The notes beneath the pieces are model-generated. The model worked only from the letters and a program-made list of their open reading frames with translations, did no database searches and had not been told where the DNA came from. From Nocardioides pantholopis (GTDB taxonomy: Bacteria > Actinomycetota > Actinomycetes > Propionibacteriales > Nocardioidaceae): a stretch of DNA of 64,000 nt. A program made the position numbers and the translations under genes. Below are positions 44,942 to 56,748 of this stretch, piece after piece. Position 1 is the first letter of the stretch; the number at the start of each line of letters is the position of its first letter. The DNA lies in NCBI RefSeq assembly GCF_003710085.1, contig NZ_CP033324.1, positions 3,163,501 to 3,227,500 of the forward strand. The letters run 5' to 3'.

Positions 44942-46141
44942 TCAGGCGAGGGCGGCGGCGACGGCGTTCGCGAGCACCATCGCGCCGATGGAGACCGCCC
45001 GCTCGTCGATGCGCAGGTTTCCCTGGTGCAGGTCGTACGTCGGCCCGCCGGGGGTGCGGGTGCCCAGGCGCATCATGGCGCCGGGGACGTGGTCGAGGTA
45101 CCACCCGAAGTCCTCGCCGCCGAGGCTCTGCTGGGTGACGACCGGCCCCTCGGCCCCGAGCACCGCGGTGGCGGCCTCGGCCAGCAGCGTGGTGGACCGG
45201 GAGTCGTTGACCACCGGCGGCACGCCGCGCTGGTACTCCACCTGCGCGTGCACGCCGTACGGCTCGACGATCTGGCCGATCAGCAGCGGCACCAGCTTCT
45301 CCGCCTCCGACCAGGCGATCGCGTCGAGCATCCGCACGGTGCCGCCGATCCAGCCGGTGCTCGGCACCACGTTGTGCGCGGCGCCGGCCCGCAGCACGCC
45401 CCAGACCACGCTCACGCCGGCCCGCGGGTCCAGGCGTCGGGACAGGATCGCCGGCAGCTCGGTGACGACCTTGCCGAGCGCGAAGGTGAGGTCCTCGGTC
45501 AGGTGTGGGCGCGAGGTGTGCCCGCCGGACCCGGAGAGCGTGACCTTGAGGTGGTCGGCCGCACCGGTGATCGGCCCCTCGCGCAGCCCCACGTGACCGA
45601 CGTCGAGGCTGGGGTCGCAGTGCATCCCGAAGAGGCGGTCGACGCCGTCGAGGGCGCCGAACTCCAGCAGCGAGAGGGCGCCGCCGGGCATCACCTCCTC
45701 GGCCGGCTGGAAGAGCAGCCGGACCCGGCCGGGCAGCAGGCCGGCGCGGTGCACCTGCGCCAGGGCCAGGGCCGCTCCGACCACGCCGCTGGTGTGCACG
45801 TCGTGCCCGCAGGCGTGGGCGACGCCGTCGACGGTGCTCGTCCACGGGTCGTCGGTCAGGTCCGGGACCGGCAGCGCGTCGAGGTCGGCGCGCAGCGCCA
45901 CCATCGGACCGCTGTCCCCCAGGTCGGCCAGCAGGCCGGTCCGCGGCAGCCGGGTGACCCGCCAGCCGGCCCGCTCCACGCACCGGGCGACCAGGTCGGT
46001 GGTCCGGGTCTCCTGCCAGGACAGCTCGGGGTGCGCGTGCAGGTCACGGCGCAGGGTGAGCAGCTCGGTCTCGTGGGCGGCGACGGTGGCCGCGACCAGC
46101 GAGCCGAGCGGGGAGCTGGAGGTGGAGTTGTCCGCAGGCAT
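44942..46141 (-). CDS. M20-family metallohydrolase (amidohydrolase, AmiB1-like)
   Basis: 399-residue zinc/manganese amidohydrolase of the carboxypeptidase Ss1/HipO/N-acyl-amino-acid hydrolase class; M. tuberculosis AmiB1 in the same neighbourhood is of this kind. RRDLHAHPELSWQE, the metal-binding ACGHDVHTS (Cys, His), QPAEEVMPGGA (catalytic Glu), GMHCDP and the C-terminal SLGGEDFGWYL are present. The dimerisation domain is SGSGGHTSRPH. The ATG at 46141 follows TAACCT (46150-46155) by eight bases; a GTG two codons earlier is possible. Substrate unknown. Confidence 0.87.
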   Translation of the reverse strand: MPADNSTSSSPLGSLVAATVAAHETELLTLRRDLHAHPELSWQETRTTDLVARCVERAGWRVTRLPRTGLLADLGDSGPMVALRADLDALPVPDLTDDPWTSTVDGVAHACGHDVHTSGVVGAALALAQVHRAGLLPGRVRLLFQPAEEVMPGGALSLLEFGALDGVDRLFGMHCDPSLDVGHVGLREGPITGAADHLKVTLSGSGGHTSRPHLTEDLTFALGKVVTELPAILSRRLDPRAGVSVVWGVLRAGAAHNVVPSTGWIGGTVRMLDAIAWSEAEKLVPLLIGQIVEPYGVHAQVEYQRGVPPVVNDSRSTTLLAEAATAVLGAEGPVVTQQSLGGEDFGWYLDHVPGAMMRLGTRTPGGPTYDLHQGNLRIDERAVSIGAMVLANAVAAALA

Positions 46142-46167
46142 CCCCACCGAGGTTAGTTCACGCGGGC

Positions 46168-47160
46168 TCAGCGGCCGTCATAGGCCGCGAGAATCCGGTC
46201 GGCAGCGACCGTCGCCGGCAGGTCCCCAGCCAGGACCTGGGCGCGGACCTCCTCGCGGATCGCCCGGACGCCGGGCGCGTGCCGCAGCCGCTGGTCGAGC
46301 TCGTCGCGGACCAGCGCCCAGGTGAAGTCGAGCTGCTGGCGCGACCGCTTCGCGGCCAGGCCCTCGGCCCCGAGGTGGTCGCGGTGGGCCTGCACGCGCT
46401 CCCACAGGTCCTCGACCCCGACGTCGGTGAGCCCGGAGCAGGTGACCACCGGCGGCGCCCACTCGTCCTTGCCGCGCACCAGCCGCAACGCTCCCGCGAG
46501 GTCCCGGGCGGCCACTCGGGCCTCCTGCTCGCGGTCGCCGTCCGCCTTGTTGACGGCGATCACGTCGGCGATCTCGAGGATGCCCTTCTTGATGCCCTGG
46601 AGCTGGTCGCCGGTGCGGGCCAGGGTGAGGAACAGGAACGTGTCGACCATGCCCGCGACCGTCACCTCGGACTGGCCGACGCCGACGGTCTCGACCAGCA
46701 CCACGTCGTACCCGCCGGCCTCGAGGACCGCCATCGCCTGGACGGTCGCGCGGGCCACCCCGCCGAGGGTCCCGGCCGAGGGCGAGGGCCGGATATAGGC
46801 GTTCGGGTCGACCGAGAGCCGTGCCATCCGGGTCTTGTCGCCCAGCACCGAGCCTCCGGTGCGCACGCTGGAGGGGTCCACGGCCAGGACGCCGACCCGG
46901 TGGCCGGCCGCGGTGAGCCGGGCGCCGAGAGCCTCGATGAACGTGGACTTCCCGACGCCGGGCACCCCGGAGATCCCGACCCGCACCGCCGGGGAGTGCA
47001 CCCCGCCGTCCGGCTCGCCGGTGAGCCCGGTCAGCAGCTCCCGCGCCAGGGCACGGTGGGCGGGCTTGCCGGACTCGACCAGCGTGATGGCCCGGGAGAC
47101 CGCCGCACGGCGACCCTCCCGGACCCCGGCGAGCAGCTCGGGGACCGTGGGCTGGGCCAT
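46168..47160 (-). CDS. meaB: Methylmalonyl-CoA mutase-associated GTPase
   Basis: 330-residue SIMIBI GTPase (MeaB/ArgK) that protects and reloads the mutase with adenosylcobalamin. P-loop is GISGVPGVGKSTFIEAL, switch regions include DPSSVRTGGSVLGDKTRMARL and VETVGVGQSEV, and the specificity motif is VNKADG. It starts one base after the stop of mutB, the normal chaperone position. Confidence 0.94.
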   Translation of the reverse strand: MAQPTVPELLAGVREGRRAAVSRAITLVESGKPAHRALARELLTGLTGEPDGGVHSPAVRVGISGVPGVGKSTFIEALGARLTAAGHRVGVLAVDPSSVRTGGSVLGDKTRMARLSVDPNAYIRPSPSAGTLGGVARATVQAMAVLEAGGYDVVLVETVGVGQSEVTVAGMVDTFLFLTLARTGDQLQGIKKGILEIADVIAVNKADGDREQEARVAARDLAGALRLVRGKDEWAPPVVTCSGLTDVGVEDLWERVQAHRDHLGAEGLAAKRSRQQLDFTWALVRDELDQRLRHAPGVRAIREEVRAQVLAGDLPATVAADRILAAYDGR

Positions 47161-47161
47161 C

Positions 47162-49348
47162 TCAGTCGTCCAGCTGCTCCCGCAGCACGTCCAGCAGTCG
47201 CAGCGCCGACTCCGCGATCACGGTGCCGGGGAGGAAGACCTCCGCGGCACCCATCTCCCGCAGCGTGGGCACGTCGTCGGGCGGGATCACGCCGCCGATG
47301 ACGACCATGACGTCCGGACGGCCCTGCTCCGCGAGCGCCTGCTTCAGCGCCGGGAGCAGCGTGAGGTGGCCGGCCGCGAGCGAGCTGACCCCGACGATGT
47401 GCACGTCGGCGTCGACCGCCTGCTGGGCGACCTCCTCGGGGGTCGAGAACAGCGGCCCCACGTCCACGTCGAAGCCCATGTCGGCGAAGGCCGAGACGAT
47501 GACCTTCTGGCCGCGGTCGTGGCCGTCCTGGCCCATCTTCGCGACCAGGATCCGCGGACGCCGCCCCTCGGCCTCCTCGAACTCCTCGGTGGCCTGCAGC
47601 ACCTGCTGGACGAGGGTGCCGCCCTCGCCGCTGGTCGACTCGTCCCGGAACACGCCGCTGATCGTACGGATCACCGCCTGGTGGCGGCCGTAGACCTTCT
47701 CCAGCGCCTCGGAGATCTCCCCGACGGTGGCCTTGGCGTGGGCGGCCTCGACCGCCAGCGCCAGCAGGTTGCCGTCCAGCGAGCCGCCGGCCGCGCCCGC
47801 CTCCGAGCCCTGAGCGGCGCTGTTGGTCAGCGCCTCGAGCGCGCGGCGTACGGCGTCGTCGTCGCGCTCCGCGCGCAGCCGCTCCAGCTTCGCGAGCTGC
47901 TGGCGGTAGACCTCGTCGTTGTCGACGCGGAGCACGTCGAGCTTGTCCTCGGCGGCCAGCCGGTAGGTGTTCACGCCGATCACGGCCTGGGCGCCGGAGT
48001 CGATCCGGGCCTGGGTGCGCGCGGCGGCCTCCTCGATGCGCATCTTCGGGATGCCCTGCTCGATGGCCTTGGCCATGCCGCCGGCCCGCTCGGCCTCCTG
48101 GATGTGGCCCCAGGCCCGCTCGGCGAGGTCGTGGGTGAGCCGCTCGACGTAGTAGGAGCCGGCCCACGGGTCGATGGTCCCGGTGGTGCCGCTCTCCTGC
48201 TGCAGCAGCAGCTGGGTGTTGCGGGCGATCCGCGCGGAGAAGTCGGTCGGCAGCGCGATCGCCTCGTCCAGGGCGTTGGTGTGCAGCGACTGGGTGTGCC
48301 CCTGGGTCGCGGCCATCGCCTCGATGCAGGTGCGCTGGACGTTGTTGAACACGTCCTGCGCGGTCAGCGACCAGCCGGAGGTCTGGCTGTGCGTGCGCAG
48401 GCTCAGCGACTTCGGGTTCTGGGGGTCGAACTGGCGCACCAGTCGGGCCCACAGCGCGCGGGCCGCGCGCAGCTTCGCGACCTCCATGTAGAAGTTCATG
48501 CCGATCGCCCAGAAGAAGCTCAGCCGGGGGGCGAACTGGTCGATGGTCAGGCCGCTCTCGAGGCCCGCGCGGATGTACTCCACGCCGTCGGCGAGCGTGT
48601 ACGCCAGCTCCAAGTCGGCCGTCGCTCCGGCCTCCTGCATGTGGTAGCCGGAGATCGAGATCGAGTTGAACCGCGGCATCCGCTGGCTGGTGAACGCGAA
48701 GATGTCGGAGATGATCCGCATCGACGGCGCCGGCGGGTAGATGTAGGTGTTGCGGACCATGAACTCCTTGAGGATGTCGTTCTGGATGGTCCCCGCGAGC
48801 TGCTCGGGCGCCACCCCCTGCTCCTCGGCGGCGGCGATGTAGAGCGCCAGCACCGGCAGCACGGCGCCGTTCATGGTCATCGACACCGACATCTTGTCCA
48901 GCGGGATGCCGTCGAAGAGGGTCCGGGTGTCGTAGATCGAGTCGATCGCCACGCCCGCCATGCCGACGTCGCCGCGCACCCGCGGGTGGTCGGAGTCGTA
49001 GCCGCGGTGGGTGGCGAGGTCGAACGCGACCGAGAGGCCCTTCTGGCCGGCCGCCAGGTTGCGCCGGTAGAAGGCGTTGGACTCCTCGGCGGTGGAGAAC
49101 CCGGCGTACTGCCGGATCGTCCAGGGCTGGGTCGTGTACATGGTCGGGTAGGGCCCGCGCAGGAACGGGCTCAGCCCGGGGAGGGTGTCCAGGGCGTCCA
49201 GGCCCTCGAGGTCGGCCGCCCCGTAGGACGGCTTGATCTCGATCCCCTCCGGCGCCAGCCAGGGCTCGCCGCCCGCGGGGGCGGCGGGCTGCGCGGCGCT
49301 GGTGTCTCCCACCAGCGGCAGGCCGGCAAAGCTCTTCGGAATGCTCAC
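47162..49348 (-). CDS. mutB: Methylmalonyl-CoA mutase, large (catalytic) subunit
   Basis: Adenosylcobalamin-dependent isomerisation of (R)-methylmalonyl-CoA to succinyl-CoA, the end of odd-chain fatty acid, propionate and branched-chain amino acid catabolism. 728 residues. The TIM barrel holds [20 protein letters not shown] with the substrate tyrosine, the GYHMQEAGA His and [17 protein letters not shown]; the C-terminal cobalamin domain has DGHDRG (the DxHxxG axial histidine, about residue 605), then GGVIPPDD. The GTG at 49348 overlaps the mutA stop in GTGA. Confidence 0.96.
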   Translation of the reverse strand: MSIPKSFAGLPLVGDTSAAQPAAPAGGEPWLAPEGIEIKPSYGAADLEGLDALDTLPGLSPFLRGPYPTMYTTQPWTIRQYAGFSTAEESNAFYRRNLAAGQKGLSVAFDLATHRGYDSDHPRVRGDVGMAGVAIDSIYDTRTLFDGIPLDKMSVSMTMNGAVLPVLALYIAAAEEQGVAPEQLAGTIQNDILKEFMVRNTYIYPPAPSMRIISDIFAFTSQRMPRFNSISISGYHMQEAGATADLELAYTLADGVEYIRAGLESGLTIDQFAPRLSFFWAIGMNFYMEVAKLRAARALWARLVRQFDPQNPKSLSLRTHSQTSGWSLTAQDVFNNVQRTCIEAMAATQGHTQSLHTNALDEAIALPTDFSARIARNTQLLLQQESGTTGTIDPWAGSYYVERLTHDLAERAWGHIQEAERAGGMAKAIEQGIPKMRIEEAAARTQARIDSGAQAVIGVNTYRLAAEDKLDVLRVDNDEVYRQQLAKLERLRAERDDDAVRRALEALTNSAAQGSEAGAAGGSLDGNLLALAVEAAHAKATVGEISEALEKVYGRHQAVIRTISGVFRDESTSGEGGTLVQQVLQATEEFEEAEGRRPRILVAKMGQDGHDRGQKVIVSAFADMGFDVDVGPLFSTPEEVAQQAVDADVHIVGVSSLAAGHLTLLPALKQALAEQGRPDVMVVIGGVIPPDDVPTLREMGAAEVFLPGTVIAESALRLLDVLREQLDD

Positions 49349-51093
49349 GTCAGCTTCTCCCGGGTGGTGGTGAGGAAGGCGAGGGCGTCCACGCCCATCG
49401 CGCACGAGTCGTCGACGTAGTCGGTGGGCCGGCCCGCGAGGATCACGTGGCTGGCCCCCGCCTCGCGCAGGGCGGCGGCGGCCTGCTCGCCCCACTCGGC
49501 GTACGCCGGGTCGGGGCCGGCCAGGCACACCACCGGGCTGCGCCCGGAGGCGGCGTACGCCGCGCGCAGGTCCTCGACACCGGTGGTGGGTCCGGCGACC
49601 TCGACAGCGACGCCCCCGGCGGCGAACAGGTTGGTCGCGAACGTGGCCCGGGCGGTGTGCGCGGCGATCGAGCCCATCGTGGCCAGGAAGACCGGCGTCG
49701 CGGCGGGCTCGTCGCGCAGCGCCTCGAAGCTGGCGCCGTAGGGGCGGACCGCGTCGAACGCGCCGTCCGGCTCCCGCACGGGCAGCTCCTCGGCGAGGTT
49801 GGGGAACTCGGTGAGCCCGGTGATCGGGCGGGTGCGCCGAGCCACCTCGGTCTCCCGGCGGCTCGCGGTCTCGGCCACGAGCGCGTCGAGGTCCTCGCCC
49901 TCCTCGAGCCGGCCGAACAGCTCCCAGGCGGCGTGCGCGACGTCGTCGGTGAGCTTCTCCACGGCGTACGCCCCGCCGGCCGGGTCGGCGACCGCGGCGA
50001 CGTGGGACTCGGCGATCAGCAGGTGCGAGGTGTTGCGCGCGATCCGGCGGCCGAAGTCCTCGGGACGGCCCAGCGGGCTGTCGAAGGGCAGCACCGTGAC
50101 CGCGTCCGCTCCCCCGACGCCCGCGGCGAAGGTGGCGACGGTGGTGCGCAGCATGTTCACGTAGGGGTCGTAGCGGCTCATCATCGGCCGGCTGGTGACC
50201 ACGTGCTGGCGCTGGGCGGCCGCGTCGGCGTCCGCCCCGCTCAGCTCGAGCACCCGGGTCCACAGGCGGCGCGCGGCACGGAGCTTGGCGATCGTGGCGA
50301 ACTGCTCGTCGGTGGCCGCGTAGCGGAACTCCAGCAGCGCCGCCGCGTCGGCCACGGAGACCCCAGCCTCGGCGAGCACCCGCAGCACCCGGGCGCCGAG
50401 GGCCAGCGACCGGGCCAGCTCCTGCACGTCCGAGGCGCCGCGGTCGTGGACGTCGGTCGCGTCGACGACGATCCCGAGCAGGCCGCGGTCGCGGGCCAGG
50501 CGGGCGACCGCGACCAGGTCGTCCTCGGCCGCCGTGGCCGGGACGCCGAGGTTGGTGCCGGGGGCGAGCTCACGCGCCCCGGCGTACGTCAGGAACGCCT
50601 CGGCGGCGGCGAGCGGCGCGGCCGGGGCGTCGAGCACGACCGGCGCCAGGTCGAGGAGCACCCCGTCGAGCAGGGTGGCGAGATCGGTGTCGGCACCGAC
50701 CTGGAGCCACAGCGAGGTGGCCCCGCCCTCGAGGTCGGCGCGCGCCACCTCGTTGAGCCGGCGCGCGTCACCGGCGCCGAGCTGGACCCGGATGTCCCAC
50801 GGGCCGGAGCGGGCGGGCCGCCCGGCGGTGCGCACCCCGGCGAGCTGGTCGGCGGTGCCGAGCGGCGAGACCTCGATGCCGTCCAGCGTGGTCCGGCCCA
50901 GGCGCTCCCAGACCAGCGAGTCGCTGTCGTCCTCCCCGAGCCGGCGGGCCTTGCGCAGGACGGCCGCCGCGGCGGCCTCCCAGTCGGTGACGGTCCAGCG
51001 GTCCTCGGGGTCCGCGAGGTCGAGGGTGCCCTGGTCGGGCTCCAGCTCTGCGGGCTCGTCGAGCCCGCCCTCGACGCTGTTGTCGACGTTCAT
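49345..51093 (-). CDS. mutA: Methylmalonyl-CoA mutase, small subunit
   Basis: 582-residue structural partner of MutB in the heterodimeric actinobacterial enzyme. It keeps the barrel-plus-flavodoxin plan ([55 protein letters not shown]), but the C-terminal domain has no DxHxxG motif and so cannot hold cobalamin, as is known for MutA. ATG at 51093. It is divergent from sdhC across a 235-base promoter region. Confidence 0.94.
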   Translation of the reverse strand: MNVDNSVEGGLDEPAELEPDQGTLDLADPEDRWTVTDWEAAAAAVLRKARRLGEDDSDSLVWERLGRTTLDGIEVSPLGTADQLAGVRTAGRPARSGPWDIRVQLGAGDARRLNEVARADLEGGATSLWLQVGADTDLATLLDGVLLDLAPVVLDAPAAPLAAAEAFLTYAGARELAPGTNLGVPATAAEDDLVAVARLARDRGLLGIVVDATDVHDRGASDVQELARSLALGARVLRVLAEAGVSVADAAALLEFRYAATDEQFATIAKLRAARRLWTRVLELSGADADAAAQRQHVVTSRPMMSRYDPYVNMLRTTVATFAAGVGGADAVTVLPFDSPLGRPEDFGRRIARNTSHLLIAESHVAAVADPAGGAYAVEKLTDDVAHAAWELFGRLEEGEDLDALVAETASRRETEVARRTRPITGLTEFPNLAEELPVREPDGAFDAVRPYGASFEALRDEPAATPVFLATMGSIAAHTARATFATNLFAAGGVAVEVAGPTTGVEDLRAAYAASGRSPVVCLAGPDPAYAEWGEQAAAALREAGASHVILAGRPTDYVDDSCAMGVDALAFLTTTREKLT

Positions 51094-51231
51094 GGTCCGA
51101 ACCCTAGGGAGGGTGGCCTGGTCGGGCCACTCGATGTGATGTTTCCGATGCGCCGGGGCCCGTGGTGGGAGGCCCGGCCCGGCGGCCGGCGCGCCGCCCG
51201 GGTCCGTTCCGAACCCGCTTGGAGCGGCCGG

Positions 51232-51250
51232 TAAGGTTGTCCTAACTAAT
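51232..51250. promoter_or_regulatory. Weak IdeR/DtxR-like sequence upstream of sdhC
   Basis: TAAGGTTGTCCTAACTAAT matches 13 of 19 consensus positions, with the CCTAAC half intact. It lies 79 bases before the sdhC start. sdh operons are iron-responsive in some actinobacteria, so it is recorded with low confidence. Confidence 0.3.
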
Positions 51251-51328
51251 TAGCGACTCGTCAGTAACCGGGCATTTGTCACAGTCCCCGTCTCCAACGC
51301 CGGTGCCCATCGGCGGTACCGTGCTGCC

Positions 51329-52027
51329 GTGGCAACCCCGACTCTCGTCAAGGGAGCGCGTGCGACGCGCTCAACGATCGCCCTCAAGCTGGCCATGGCC
51401 ATCAGTGGGATCGTCTTCATCGCGTACGTGTTCGCGCACATGTACGGAAACCTCAAGGCCTTCTCGGGCCATGACGCGTACAACGAGTACGCGCACCACC
51501 TGCGCGAGCTCGGCGAGCCGATGCTCCCCTACGAGGGCTTCCTGTGGATCATGCGCGTGGTCCTGGTCCTCGCGCTGGTCGTGCACGTCGGTGCCGCACT
51601 CGCCCTGTGGAAGCGCGCCGGCGCCGCGCGCCGGACCAAGTACCAGGTGAAGAAGAACGTCCGGTCCTCGCTGTCCTCGCGCACCATGCGCTGGGGTGGC
51701 CTGACCATCCTGCTGTTCGTCATCTGGCACCTCATCCACTTCACCATCGGCAAGGTCAACCCGGCCGGCGGCGAGACCAACGACCCGTACAACCTCATGG
51801 TCGAGTCCTTCGACCTATGGTGGATGACGCTGATCTACCTCCTCGCCATGCTGGCCCTGGCCATGCACCTGCACCACGGCACCTTCAGCGCCCTCCAGAC
51901 CCTGGGCCTCACCAACACCGCCACGTCGCGGGCTCGCGCCCGTCAGGCCGGCTGGGCCATCGCCGTCGTCATCGGCGTCGGTTTCTCGCTGGTCCCGATC
52001 TTCACGCTCGCCGGCGTCATCTCCTAA
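51329..52027 (+). CDS. sdhC: Succinate dehydrogenase cytochrome b subunit (five-helix SdhC)
   Basis: Membrane anchor of complex II, 232 residues with five helices, so a single subunit replaces SdhC plus SdhD. Helices include LAMAISGIVFIAYVFAHMYGN, MRVVLVLALVVHVGAALALW, LTILLFVIWHLIHFTIG, WMTLIYLLAMLALAMHLHHG and AIAVVIGVGFSLVPIF. Heme-ligand histidines are in VFAHMYGN, LVVHVGA, IWHLIHF and MHLHHG. The b558-type layout resembles Bacillus SdhC and the Sdh1 class of mycobacteria, not the two-anchor type. GTG at 51329 after TACCGT (51317-51322): probably leaderless. Confidence 0.92.
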   Translation: MATPTLVKGARATRSTIALKLAMAISGIVFIAYVFAHMYGNLKAFSGHDAYNEYAHHLRELGEPMLPYEGFLWIMRVVLVLALVVHVGAALALWKRAGAARRTKYQVKKNVRSSLSSRTMRWGGLTILLFVIWHLIHFTIGKVNPAGGETNDPYNLMVESFDLWWMTLIYLLAMLALAMHLHHGTFSALQTLGLTNTATSRARARQAGWAIAVVIGVGFSLVPIFTLAGVIS

Positions 52028-52051
52028 GCAAGGGACGAGGTTCCGCACTTC

Positions 52052-54103
<2,052 letters not shown>

Positions 54104-54170
54104 ACCACCCCACGACATCCTGCAAGAGACTCGCTGCGCTCGTGGTGAGCACGATCTCGAGGGGACCCCG

Positions 54171-54914
54171 ATGAGAATCACCCTCAACATCTGGCGCCAG
54201 CCGAACGCTGCGTCGGCCGGTGCGATGCACGCCTACGAGCTCGACGAGATCTCGGAGGACATGAGCTTCCTGGAGATGCTCGACGTCCTCAACGAGAACC
54301 TCAACGAGCAGGGCGAGGACCCGGTCGCGTTCGACTCCGACTGCCGTGAGGGCATCTGCGGCACCTGCTCGCTGATGATCAACGGCGAGGCGCACGGCCC
54401 GGAGGTCACCACGACCTGCCAGCTGCACATGCGCTCGTTCAAGGACGGCGACACGATCACCATCGAGCCGTGGCGCGCCGAGGCGTTCCCCGTGCTCAAG
54501 GACCTCATCGTCGACCGGTCGGCGTTCGACCGGATCATCCAGGCCGGCGGCTACATCTCGGTGAACACCGGGTCGGCCCCCGACGCCCACGCTGCGCCGG
54601 TGGAGAAGAAGAAGGCCGACCGCGCTTTCGACGTCGCCACCTGCATCAGCTGCGGCGCCTGCGTCGCCGCGTGCCCCAACGGGTCCGCGTCGCTGTTCCT
54701 GGGCGCGAAGATCACCCACCTCGGCGAGCTCCCCCAGGGCCAGCCGGAGCGGTACTCCCGCGTCGTGGACATGGTCGCCCAGCACGACCACGAGGGCTTC
54801 GGTGGCTGCACCAACATCGGCGAGTGCACCGCCGCCTGCCCCAAGGAGATCCCGCTCGACGTGATCTCGCAGCTCAACAAGGACCTGCGCACCGCGCTCA
54901 AGCAGGGTCGCTGA
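54171..54914 (+). CDS. sdhB: Succinate dehydrogenase iron-sulfur subunit
   Basis: 247 residues. The [2Fe-2S] cluster is in [11 protein letters not shown] with the fourth cysteine in TTTCQLH; the [4Fe-4S] is in [12 protein letters not shown] and the last cluster in [16 protein letters not shown]. Electron transfer from SdhA to the quinone at SdhC. The 67-base gap before it contains CTCGCTGCGCTCG, part of the palindromic repeat found near the DUF222 gene. A perfect 18-bp hairpin follows the stop. Confidence 0.96.
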   Translation: MRITLNIWRQPNAASAGAMHAYELDEISEDMSFLEMLDVLNENLNEQGEDPVAFDSDCREGICGTCSLMINGEAHGPEVTTTCQLHMRSFKDGDTITIEPWRAEAFPVLKDLIVDRSAFDRIIQAGGYISVNTGSAPDAHAAPVEKKKADRAFDVATCISCGACVAACPNGSASLFLGAKITHLGELPQGQPERYSRVVDMVAQHDHEGFGGCTNIGECTAACPKEIPLDVISQLNKDLRTALKQGR

Positions 54915-54934
54915 CCCGAACCGCCACGGTCCCC

Positions 54935-54972
54935 CGACGGCCGCCCCACACCGAGGTGTGGGGCGGCCGTCG
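54935..54972 (+). terminator. Terminator of the sdhCAB operon
   Basis: CGACGGCCGCCCCACACC and GGTGTGGGGCGGCCGTCG form a perfect 18-bp stem separated by GA, starting 20 bases after the sdhB stop. Followed by TCGTTCGG rather than a U-tract, common in actinobacteria. Confidence 0.85.
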
Positions 54973-55056
54973 TCGTTCGGGCCTCGCGCCGTTCGGCGTC
55001 CCGGGGCATTGAATGCCGTAGAAGCGCGGGAAGTGCCCGAGGAGTCGGACCGCGGC

Positions 55057-55094
55057 GGTGGTCGAGCCGCGAGCGCAGCGAGCGTGTCGAGACC
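55057..55094 (+). repeat. Palindromic repeat, short form (copy 1)
   Basis: A 38-bp copy starting GGTGGTCGAGCCGCGA and ending GAGCGTGTCGAGACC. The interior GAGCGCAGCGAG can form a hairpin. Identical to copy 3 except for one base (C/T). Confidence 0.8.
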
Positions 55095-55142
55095 CGGTCG
55101 GCGGATGCCAGGTCTGTGCCCGGGTCCATGGGTGCGTACGGG

Positions 55143-55189
55143 GGCCTCGACACGCTCAGGCGCCAGGGCGCCTTCGCGGCTCGACCACC
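55143..55189 (-). repeat. Palindromic repeat, long form (copy 2)
   Basis: A 47-bp inverted copy. Its reverse complement starts GGTGGTCGAGCCGCGA and ends GAGCGTGTCGAGGCC, the same ends as the short form, but its middle is AGGCGCCCTGGCGCCT, a self-complementary stem. Confidence 0.8.
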
Positions 55190-55196
55190 GAGGACA

Positions 55197-55234
55197 GGTG
55201 GTCGAGCCGTGAGCGCAGCGAGCGTGTCGAGACC
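55197..55234 (+). repeat. Palindromic repeat, short form (copy 3)
   Basis: 38 bp, 4 bases before the stop codon of the DUF222-HNH gene, so it may serve as that gene's terminator. Confidence 0.8.
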
Positions 55235-55238
55235 CCGG

Positions 55239-56576
55239 TCAGGTGGTGACGATGGTGGTGCCGGTGTGGTCGCGGCGCAGGTGGATGCCGTTCGGGGATC
55301 GCCACAGGTAGGTGGTCTCGTCGAGCTTGGTGTAGGTCCAGGCGGTGTGGGTCTTGGCCCGGTGGTGGGTCCGGCACAGGGGTGCGAGGTTGGGGTCGGT
55401 GGTCTCGCCGTACTCGCCGTCGCCCGGTGGTCCTTCACGTTCGTGGCGGTGCCGGACGACGTGGTCGGTGTCCGCGCGGCGGGCCGAGCGGGTGCACCAG
55501 GGGAAGACACAGCACGGGTTGTTCAGGACGACCCGCTCGGCCATCCGGTCGGGGACCTCGTAGGCGTCGGTGTGGTCGACGTCGGCCAGGTCGATCACCG
55601 GCTTCACGATGACCTGCGCGTCGGGGCTGGCGCACCAGGTCTTCACCTGGTCCGCGGAGACGAACGAGCGGGTGTTCTCGACCCGGGCCAGGTGCAGATC
55701 CCCGTCGCTGGGGCTGCCGAGGGCGGCGGCGCTGAGGTGGACGTGGACGACGACCTGGCGGGGCCGGCAGCGCTTGGACAGGCCCGCGACCTCGGTCGGG
55801 GTGGTGTCGAGGTCCAGGGCGAGCTGGCGGCGGGCGATCTCGCCGACGGCCAGGGAGCGGCGTACGTCGAGGGACTCCGCGCAGCCGAGCTCGCCGAGGA
55901 CCCGGGCACCGCGGGCGACCGCGGAGTCGAGGTCGAGGGCGTCGGCGAGGTCGAGCTCGCCGTCCACGGTCACGGTGCCTGCGAAGGAGACGCGTCCGGT
56001 GTCGAGGTCGAAGTGACGCCGGTCGGCCGCAGCCTTCCGCTTCTCCTCCGCGCCTGCGGGGTCGAACCGGACCCGGGCCTCCTCGATCAGCCGGTCCAGG
56101 GCGGCGTACCCGATCTTCCCCGCCACCGCGTGGACGTGAGTGTCGACGTAGGCAGCACCATCGGCGGGCAACGAGAGGGTGTTCGCCGCGACCTTGCGGC
56201 CCCGCCACGCCGGCACCTCGCCGGCGCGGACCGCAGCCCAGGTCTTGGGGAGCCGGTGCGCGAGCTCGACCGCCTCGCCGAGCATCGCCCGGGCCGCGTC
56301 CGAGGACATCCCCAGGGCGGCGCCCAGCTCCAGCGGGGCGAACTCGGTGACCAGCGGAGCCCCCGGCCCCGCGATCGCGACCTCACCCTCCGCACCCGGC
56401 AGGCAGGCCGCGTCATCCAGGCAGTCGGTCGAGTGCATGGCGGCCCAGGCGACCGCAGCCTCGAGCAAGGCGACCTCGGCACGGTCGGCCACAGCCCGCT
56501 GGGACCGGGCGAAGGCCAGCACCGCGGCAGGGCTGTCGCACTCCCCGAGCGGGGCGGGGTTCGGGTCGATGGCCAT
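55239..56576 (-). CDS. DUF222/HNH endonuclease (13E12 repeat family), SOS-box controlled
   Basis: 445 residues. An N-terminal DUF222 helical domain (about 15-330; ALGMSSDAARAMLGEAVELA, then ALDRLIEEARVRFDPA) and a C-terminal HNH nuclease motif: CVFPWCTRSARRADTDHVV with the ββα-metal fold, then PLCRTHHRAKTH with the second histidine pair. This is the 13E12-repeat family, numerous in actinobacteria; biological role unresolved, possibly mobile or DNA-damage related. ATG at 56576 follows TAGAAT (56582-56587) and a perfect LexA box (56589-56604). Flanked by palindromic repeats on both sides. Confidence 0.9.
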   Translation of the reverse strand: MAIDPNPAPLGECDSPAAVLAFARSQRAVADRAEVALLEAAVAWAAMHSTDCLDDAACLPGAEGEVAIAGPGAPLVTEFAPLELGAALGMSSDAARAMLGEAVELAHRLPKTWAAVRAGEVPAWRGRKVAANTLSLPADGAAYVDTHVHAVAGKIGYAALDRLIEEARVRFDPAGAEEKRKAAADRRHFDLDTGRVSFAGTVTVDGELDLADALDLDSAVARGARVLGELGCAESLDVRRSLAVGEIARRQLALDLDTTPTEVAGLSKRCRPRQVVVHVHLSAAALGSPSDGDLHLARVENTRSFVSADQVKTWCASPDAQVIVKPVIDLADVDHTDAYEVPDRMAERVVLNNPCCVFPWCTRSARRADTDHVVRHRHEREGPPGDGEYGETTDPNLAPLCRTHHRAKTHTAWTYTKLDETTYLWRSPNGIHLRRDHTGTTIVTT

Positions 56577-56581
56577 AACAC

Positions 56582-56587
56582 ATTCTA
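56582..56587 (-). promoter_or_regulatory. -10 element of the DUF222-HNH gene
   Basis: TAGAAT, five bases from the ATG, directly next to the SOS box. Such spacing means LexA would cover the promoter. Confidence 0.65.
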
Positions 56588-56588
56588 C

Positions 56589-56604
56589 TCGAACACACGT
56601 TCGA
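56589..56604. promoter_or_regulatory. SOS (LexA) box
   Basis: TCGAACACACGTTCGA is a perfect match to the actinobacterial LexA consensus TCGAAC-N4-GTTCGA. It lies 12 bases upstream of the DUF222-HNH start codon. Confidence 0.88.
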
Positions 56605-56748
56605 AGCACTAGGGCTGAGACGCGGAATGTGGAAAGAAATCCTGATACCTGAAGGCGGGACCGTCACCCCAAGAAATGGGAGCTGGCCCGCCGCGGAACC
56701 AAGACCCTCAACCCCAGCGGCGCCCAGCCGCCTCGTTCGGTGAACGGT

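Noticed and set aside
49345..51093. Missing cobalamin motif in MutA taken as decay
   Set aside because: The small subunit normally lacks it; the catalytic subunit is intact.
55239..56576. DUF222-HNH gene as an insertion-sequence transposase
   Set aside because: No DDE or tyrosine/serine transposase motif, no terminal inverted repeats with target duplication that I can define; HNH family instead.
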